A stretch of 64,000 bases of DNA from Burkholderia metallica (GTDB taxonomy: Bacteria; Pseudomonadota; Gammaproteobacteria; Burkholderiales; Burkholderiaceae), in NCBI RefSeq assembly GCF_902832845.1, contig NZ_CADFDB010000001.1, positions 1,426,001 to 1,490,000 on the forward strand, given 5' to 3'. Positions 60,080 through 64,000 of this stretch are shown here, in pieces. Under the pieces are notes generated by a model that did no database searches, was not told where the DNA came from, and worked only from the letters and a program-made list of their open reading frames with translations. Both the position numbers and the translations under genes were made by a program. Positions within the stretch are counted from its first letter, which is position 1; each line of letters begins with the position of its first letter.

Positions 60080-61066
60080 ATGGCTAAGCCCGCAAAGCGC
60101 GTTGCCGTCACCGGCGCCGCAGGTCAAATCGCTTACTCCCTGCTGTTCCGCATCGCGAACGGCGACCTGCTCGGCAAGGATCAGCCGGTCATCCTGCAAC
60201 TGCTCGACCTCCCGCAAGCCCAAGCCGCCGTCAAAGGCGTCGTGATGGAACTCGACGATTGCGCGTTCCCGCTGCTCGCGGGCGTCGTGATCACCGACGA
60301 TCCGAAGGTCGCATTCAAGGATGCCGACGTCGCACTGCTGGTCGGCGCACGTCCGCGCTCGAAGGGCATGGAGCGCAAGGACCTGCTGTCGGCGAACGCC
60401 GAAATCTTCACGGTCCAGGGCGCCGCGCTGAACGAAGTCGCGAGCCGCGACGTGAAGGTGCTGGTCGTCGGCAACCCGGCGAACACGAACGCGTACATCG
60501 CGATGAAGTCGGCGCCGGATCTGCCGAAGAAGAACTTCACCGCGATGCTGCGCCTCGACCACAACCGCGCGCTGTCGCAGCTCGCCGCCAAGTCGGGCAA
60601 GCCGGTCGCATCGATCGAGAAGCTCGCCGTGTGGGGCAACCACTCGCCGACGATGTACCCCGACTTCCGCTTCGCGACCGCCGAAGGCGAATCGCTGCTG
60701 AAGCTGATCAACGACGACGTGTGGAACCGCAACACGTTCATCCCGACCGTCGGCAAGCGCGGCGCGGCGATCATCGAAGCGCGCGGCCTGTCGTCGGCGG
60801 CATCGGCGGCCAACGCGGCGATCGACCACGTGCGTGACTGGGTCCTCGGCACGAACGGCAAGTGGGTCACGATGGGCATCCCGTCGGACGGCTCGTACGG
60901 CATCCCCGAAGACATCATCTACGGCGTGCCGGTCGTGTGCGAAAACGGCGAGTACAAGCGCGTCGAAGGCCTGGAAATCGACGCGTTCTCGCGCGAGAAG
61001 ATGGACGGCACGCTGGCCGAACTGCTCGAAGAGCGCGATGGCGTCGCCCACCTGCTGAAGAACTAA
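60080..61066 (+). CDS. mdh: Malate dehydrogenase
   Basis: This 328-residue NAD-dependent enzyme is of the cytosolic-type LDH/MDH group. The NAD site is [40 protein letters not shown] carries substrate arginines. [18 protein letters not shown] and the catalytic histidine in [17 protein letters not shown] are intact. GGAG precedes the ATG. A GC-rich hairpin follows the gene. Confidence 0.97.
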
Positions 61067-61078
61067 GCATCACGCATC

Positions 61079-61108
61079 GTGCCGGGCGGCCTTCGGGCAG
61101 CCCGGCAC
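61079..61108 (+). terminator. GC-rich hairpin after mdh
   Basis: GTGCCGGGC pairs perfectly with GCCCGGCAC around a 12-base loop, 12 bp after the mdh stop. There is no T tract, so it may be a weak or factor-dependent terminator or an mRNA-stabilising end. Confidence 0.4.
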
Positions 61109-61207
61109 GGCCCGCACCGGCTGCCGCCCGCGCCCGCCGCGCACCGGCCCAGAACGCGTCCGAATCCGATTTTCTCCCCGTTGACCCGCTCCCCTGACGT
61201 AGACGAG

Positions 61208-62215
61208 ATGGCCGCGCTCACTCCTGCACAAGTGCTGTACGACGGGGCGTCCCCGCCCCCGATCCTGCCCTGCTGCGATCACTACGCGGGCAGCGAAAAG
61301 CTGATGCGCAAGTCGCTCGCGCTGCAGGCCGAGCTGGGCCCCGTGTTCGACATCACGCTCGACTGCGAGGACGGCGCGGCCGTCGGCCAGGAAGCCGCGC
61401 ACGCGGCGCTCGTCGCCGACATCCTCGGCAGCGACGAGAACCGCTTCGGCCGCGTCGGCGTCCGCATCCACGACTTTTCCCACCCGCACTGGCGCGACGA
61501 CGTGCGCATCGTGCTGCGTGCGGCGCGCGCGCCCGCCTACATCACGCTCCCGAAAGTCGCGAGTGCCGCCGACGCGGCCGAAATGACCGCGTTCGTCGAA
61601 GGCACGCGCCGCGAGCTCGGCATCGCGCAGCCGATTCCCGTCGACGTGCTGGTCGAGACGCACGGCGCGCTCGCGCAGGCGGCGGCGCTCGCCGCGTTGC
61701 CGACGGTCGGCACGCTGAGCTTCGGGCTGATGGATTTCGTGTCCGCGCACCACGGCGCGATCCCCGATTCCGCGATGCGCTCGCCCGGCCAGTTCGAGCA
61801 CCCGCTCGTGCGCCGCGCGAAGCTGGAAATCGCCGCGGCCTGCCACGCGCACGGCAAGACGCCGTCGCACAACGTAACGACCGAGGTGCGCGACATGAGC
61901 GTCGTCGCCGGCGATGCACGCCGCGCGCGCGACGAATTCGCGTTCACGCGGATGTGGAGCATCCACCCCGCGCAGATCCGCCCGATCGTCGACGCATTCG
62001 CGCCGCGCACCGACGAAATCGCGCTGGCCGCCGAAATCCTGCTGGCCGCGCAGGCCGCCGACTGGGGGCCGACACGCCACGGTGATACGCTGCACGATCG
62101 CGCGAGTTACCGGTATTACTGGTCGGTGCTGCGCCGCGCGCGCGCCGCCGGCCAGCCCGTGCCGGCCGAGGCCGCGCCGCTGTACGGGCCGGCCGCCGCG
62201 GGCAGCGCGCCGTGA
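61208..62215 (+). CDS. HpcH/HpaI aldolase / citrate lyase beta-like protein
   Basis: This 335-residue TIM-barrel protein of the CitE/malyl-CoA lyase superfamily has GPVFDITLDCEDGAAVGQEA, PAYITLPKVASAADAAEMTA, VDVLVETHGALAQAAAL and FTRMWSIHPAQIRPIVDAFA. The acid residues in DCEDG and the VETHG glutamate are the usual magnesium ligands. It probably cleaves or forms a CoA ester of a hydroxy acid such as citramalyl- or malyl-CoA. Start ATG 61208 is chosen by homology; the open frame is longer upstream. Confidence 0.85.
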   Translation: MAALTPAQVLYDGASPPPILPCCDHYAGSEKLMRKSLALQAELGPVFDITLDCEDGAAVGQEAAHAALVADILGSDENRFGRVGVRIHDFSHPHWRDDVRIVLRAARAPAYITLPKVASAADAAEMTAFVEGTRRELGIAQPIPVDVLVETHGALAQAAALAALPTVGTLSFGLMDFVSAHHGAIPDSAMRSPGQFEHPLVRRAKLEIAAACHAHGKTPSHNVTTEVRDMSVVAGDARRARDEFAFTRMWSIHPAQIRPIVDAFAPRTDEIALAAEILLAAQAADWGPTRHGDTLHDRASYRYYWSVLRRARAAGQPVPAEAAPLYGPAAAGSAP

Positions 62216-62445
62216 GCGCGCGCCGCGGGCCGATACCCGAGTTTCATGCATGCGACGACGCGCGAACCGGATAGAGGTTTGCGAAACGACAAAAAACGTA
62301 ACGGAGCCCGAAAACCTGATATATGCACGGCCAAATAGGTGAAAATAGCGGCCGCTGCGCGCTTTCGGGGCGCGTGCAGTTTCAAACCGGCCGGCAGTTT
62401 CGATTGCCGGCCCTTGTCAACTGATTATCGAAAGGTTCTGACTCC

Positions 62446-62961
62446 ATGAAGAAACTCCTGATCGCTACCGCCATCGGCGCCTTGTCCGCCACGATGCTGG
62501 TGTCGGCTCCGAGCGCGTTTGCCCAGGGTACGGCCACGACGACCGCGAAGAAGGCAGCGGCCAAGCGCCCGGCGCCGGCCAAACGCATCATCCCGCGCAG
62601 CAAGAAAGCCCAGGCGCGTGCCGCGGCCAAGGTCGATCCGGTGCCGGAAGGCGCGGTCAAGTGGTCCTGCAAGGAAGGCCTGTCGTTCGACCTCGCTGGC
62701 GACATGAAGCGTGACCAGGTCGTCACGGTTCACTGGGCGAAGAAGAACTACAAGCTGCCGCGTCAGACCACGACGACGGGCGCCGACACGTTCTACGATC
62801 CGGCAGCAGGCTTCAAGCTGGTCGTGATCCCGACCAAGGCGATGCTGTTCTCCGATGCGAACGGCGGCGAGCGCCTCGCGGACGAATGCGTGACGCCGGA
62901 AATGGCGCAAGGCACGCCGGCACCGACGCAATCGAACGAGCTGAAGCCGGCAACGAACTAA
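62446..62961 (+). CDS. Periplasmic protein with MliC/PliC-like (C-type lysozyme inhibitor) domain
   Basis: This 171-residue protein has a signal peptide of about 26 residues ([20 protein letters not shown]...AFA) and a Lys/Ala-rich linker ([16 protein letters not shown]). The C-terminal domain begins [13 protein letters not shown]. The pattern of Cys-x-x-Gly start, [19 protein letters not shown] and [15 protein letters not shown] resembles MliC-type domains, and DEC is the second cysteine. A lysozyme-inhibitor role is inferred only. It lies just before prpD. Confidence 0.7.
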   Translation: MKKLLIATAIGALSATMLVSAPSAFAQGTATTTAKKAAAKRPAPAKRIIPRSKKAQARAAAKVDPVPEGAVKWSCKEGLSFDLAGDMKRDQVVTVHWAKKNYKLPRQTTTTGADTFYDPAAGFKLVVIPTKAMLFSDANGGERLADECVTPEMAQGTPAPTQSNELKPATN

Positions 62962-62983
62962 GCGCGTTCCCATCGGCCCCTCG

Positions 62984-64000
62984 ATGTCCGCCCCGGTCTC
63001 CAACGTCCGCCCTGCTCCGGATACGGTACTCGTCGATATCGTCGACTACGTGCTGAATGCCGGCATCGACAGCGCGCTCGCGCTGGAGACGGCGCGTCAT
63101 TGCCTGATCGACACGCTCGGATGCGGACTCGAGGCGCTGTCCTACCCTGCCTGCACCAAGCTGCTCGGCCCCGTCGTGCCCGGCACGATCGTGCCGAACG
63201 GCGCGAAGGTGCCGGGCACCTCCTTCCAGCTCGATCCCGTCCAGGCCGCGTTCGGCATCGGCGCGATGATCCGCTGGCTGGACTTCAACGACACCTGGCT
63301 CGCCGCCGAATGGGGCCATCCGTCCGACAACCTGGGCGGTATCCTGGCGACGGCCGACTGGCTCTCCCGCACGGCCGTCGCGGCCGGCCGGAAGCCGCTC
63401 ACGATGCGCGACGTGCTGGTCGCGATGATCCAGGCCCACGAGATCCAGGGCTGCCTCGCGCTCGAAAATTCGTTCAACGCGGTCGGGCTCGACCACGTGC
63501 TGCTCGTGAAAGTCGCATCGACAGCCGTCGTCGGCCGGCTGCTCGGGCTCACGCGCGACGAGCTGATCAATGCGGTGTCCAACGCGTTCGTCGACGGCCA
63601 CGCGCTGCGCACCTACCGCCACGCGCCGAACACGGGTTCGCGCAAATCATGGGCGGCCGGCGACGCGACGTCCCGCGCGGTGCGCCTCGCGCTGATCGCG
63701 AAAACGGGTGAAATGGGCTACCCGTCGGCGCTCACCGCAAAAACCTGGGGCTTCTACGACGTGCTGTTCGACGGCAGGCCGTTCCGCTTCCAGCGCCCGT
63801 ACGGCACGTACGTGATGGAAAACGTGCTGTTCAAGATCGCGTTTCCCGCCGAATTCCACGCGCAAACGGCCGCCGAGGCCGCACTGCAGCTGCACGCCCA
63901 GCTCGCCGCCGCGGGCCGCACCACCGACGACATCGGCCGGCTCACGATCCGTACGCACGCAGCCGCGATCCGCATCATCGACAAGCAGGGCCCGCTCGCC
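62984..64000 (+). CDS. prpD: 2-methylcitrate dehydratase, N-terminal part
   Basis: The first 339 codons are seen; the gene continues beyond the right edge. The product dehydrates 2-methylcitrate in propionate catabolism (MmgE/PrpD family). Visible blocks are [59 protein letters not shown] and [23 protein letters not shown] 62984 begins [20 protein letters not shown]. It lies 22 bp after the MliC-like gene and probably shares its transcript. Confidence 0.93.
   Translation, partial: MSAPVSNVRPAPDTVLVDIVDYVLNAGIDSALALETARHCLIDTLGCGLEALSYPACTKLLGPVVPGTIVPNGAKVPGTSFQLDPVQAAFGIGAMIRWLDFNDTWLAAEWGHPSDNLGGILATADWLSRTAVAAGRKPLTMRDVLVAMIQAHEIQGCLALENSFNAVGLDHVLLVKVASTAVVGRLLGLTRDELINAVSNAFVDGHALRTYRHAPNTGSRKSWAAGDATSRAVRLALIAKTGEMGYPSALTAKTWGFYDVLFDGRPFRFQRPYGTYVMENVLFKIAFPAEFHAQTAAEAALQLHAQLAAAGRTTDDIGRLTIRTHAAAIRIIDKQGPLA

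Overview
This window is a GC-rich chromosomal segment of a Burkholderia cepacia complex type organism. It matches my recollection of gene order on chromosome 2 of B. cenocepacia-like strains. The main evidence is the complete bce-II (cepacian exopolysaccharide) gene set, the fimV-truA-trpF-trpB-methyltransferase-trpA order, and an sdh/gltA block beside mdh. Codon use is uniform. No insertion sequence, prophage, CRISPR array, tRNA or rRNA was seen. The one clear sign of gene decay is an aadA-like pseudogene.

Layout. Positions 1-4191 hold a formate dehydrogenase operon (fdnGHI, minus strand). Its alpha subunit reads through an in-frame UGA as selenocysteine, with a bacterial SECIS hairpin directly behind it. 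Next come a YihY/BrkB membrane protein, a general porin, a VOC protein, the aadA-like pseudogene and an HU protein with an H1-like tail. Positions 9693-24052 form the bce-II cluster: three acyltransferases (bceU, bceS, bceO), a GalU-type enzyme (bceT), a double-domain glycosyltransferase (bceR), a flippase (bceQ), a secreted beta-propeller-like protein (bceP) and two GDP-sugar enzymes (bceN, bceM). A 47-codon membrane-protein gene also sits inside the cluster. Positions 24195-37554 are one long minus-strand series: fimV-truA-trpF-trpB-DNA methyltransferase-trpA-accD-folC-SPOR protein-cvpA-purF-metZ. A SAM-II-like riboswitch with its own terminator lies between purF and metZ.

Positions 37555-38371 are an unusually long non-coding stretch leading to an orphan flagellar hook gene (flgE). 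Positions 39721-44566 hold leuC, an entericidin-like lipoprotein gene, leuD, leuB and asd on the minus strand. A 39-codon ORF with a Thr/Ile-rich C terminus lies just before asd and looks like an attenuator leader peptide. Positions 44800-53675 are accessory: two paralogous exported proteins, a GST, an amino-acid permease with an Lrp regulator and a dimethylargininase, a DUF1479 oxygenase, and a VOC/AraC divergent pair. Positions 53767-64000 are central metabolism: sdhCDAB-sdhE-gltA, a GntR regulator divergent from mdh with a perfect palindrome between them, a citrate-lyase-beta-like protein, an MliC-like periplasmic protein, and the start of prpD.

The observations I rate highest are the Thr/Ile leader peptide before asd, the SAM-II-like riboswitch before metZ, the selenocysteine/SECIS site in fdnG, the GntR palindrome before mdh, and several small genes or repeats in intergenic DNA.
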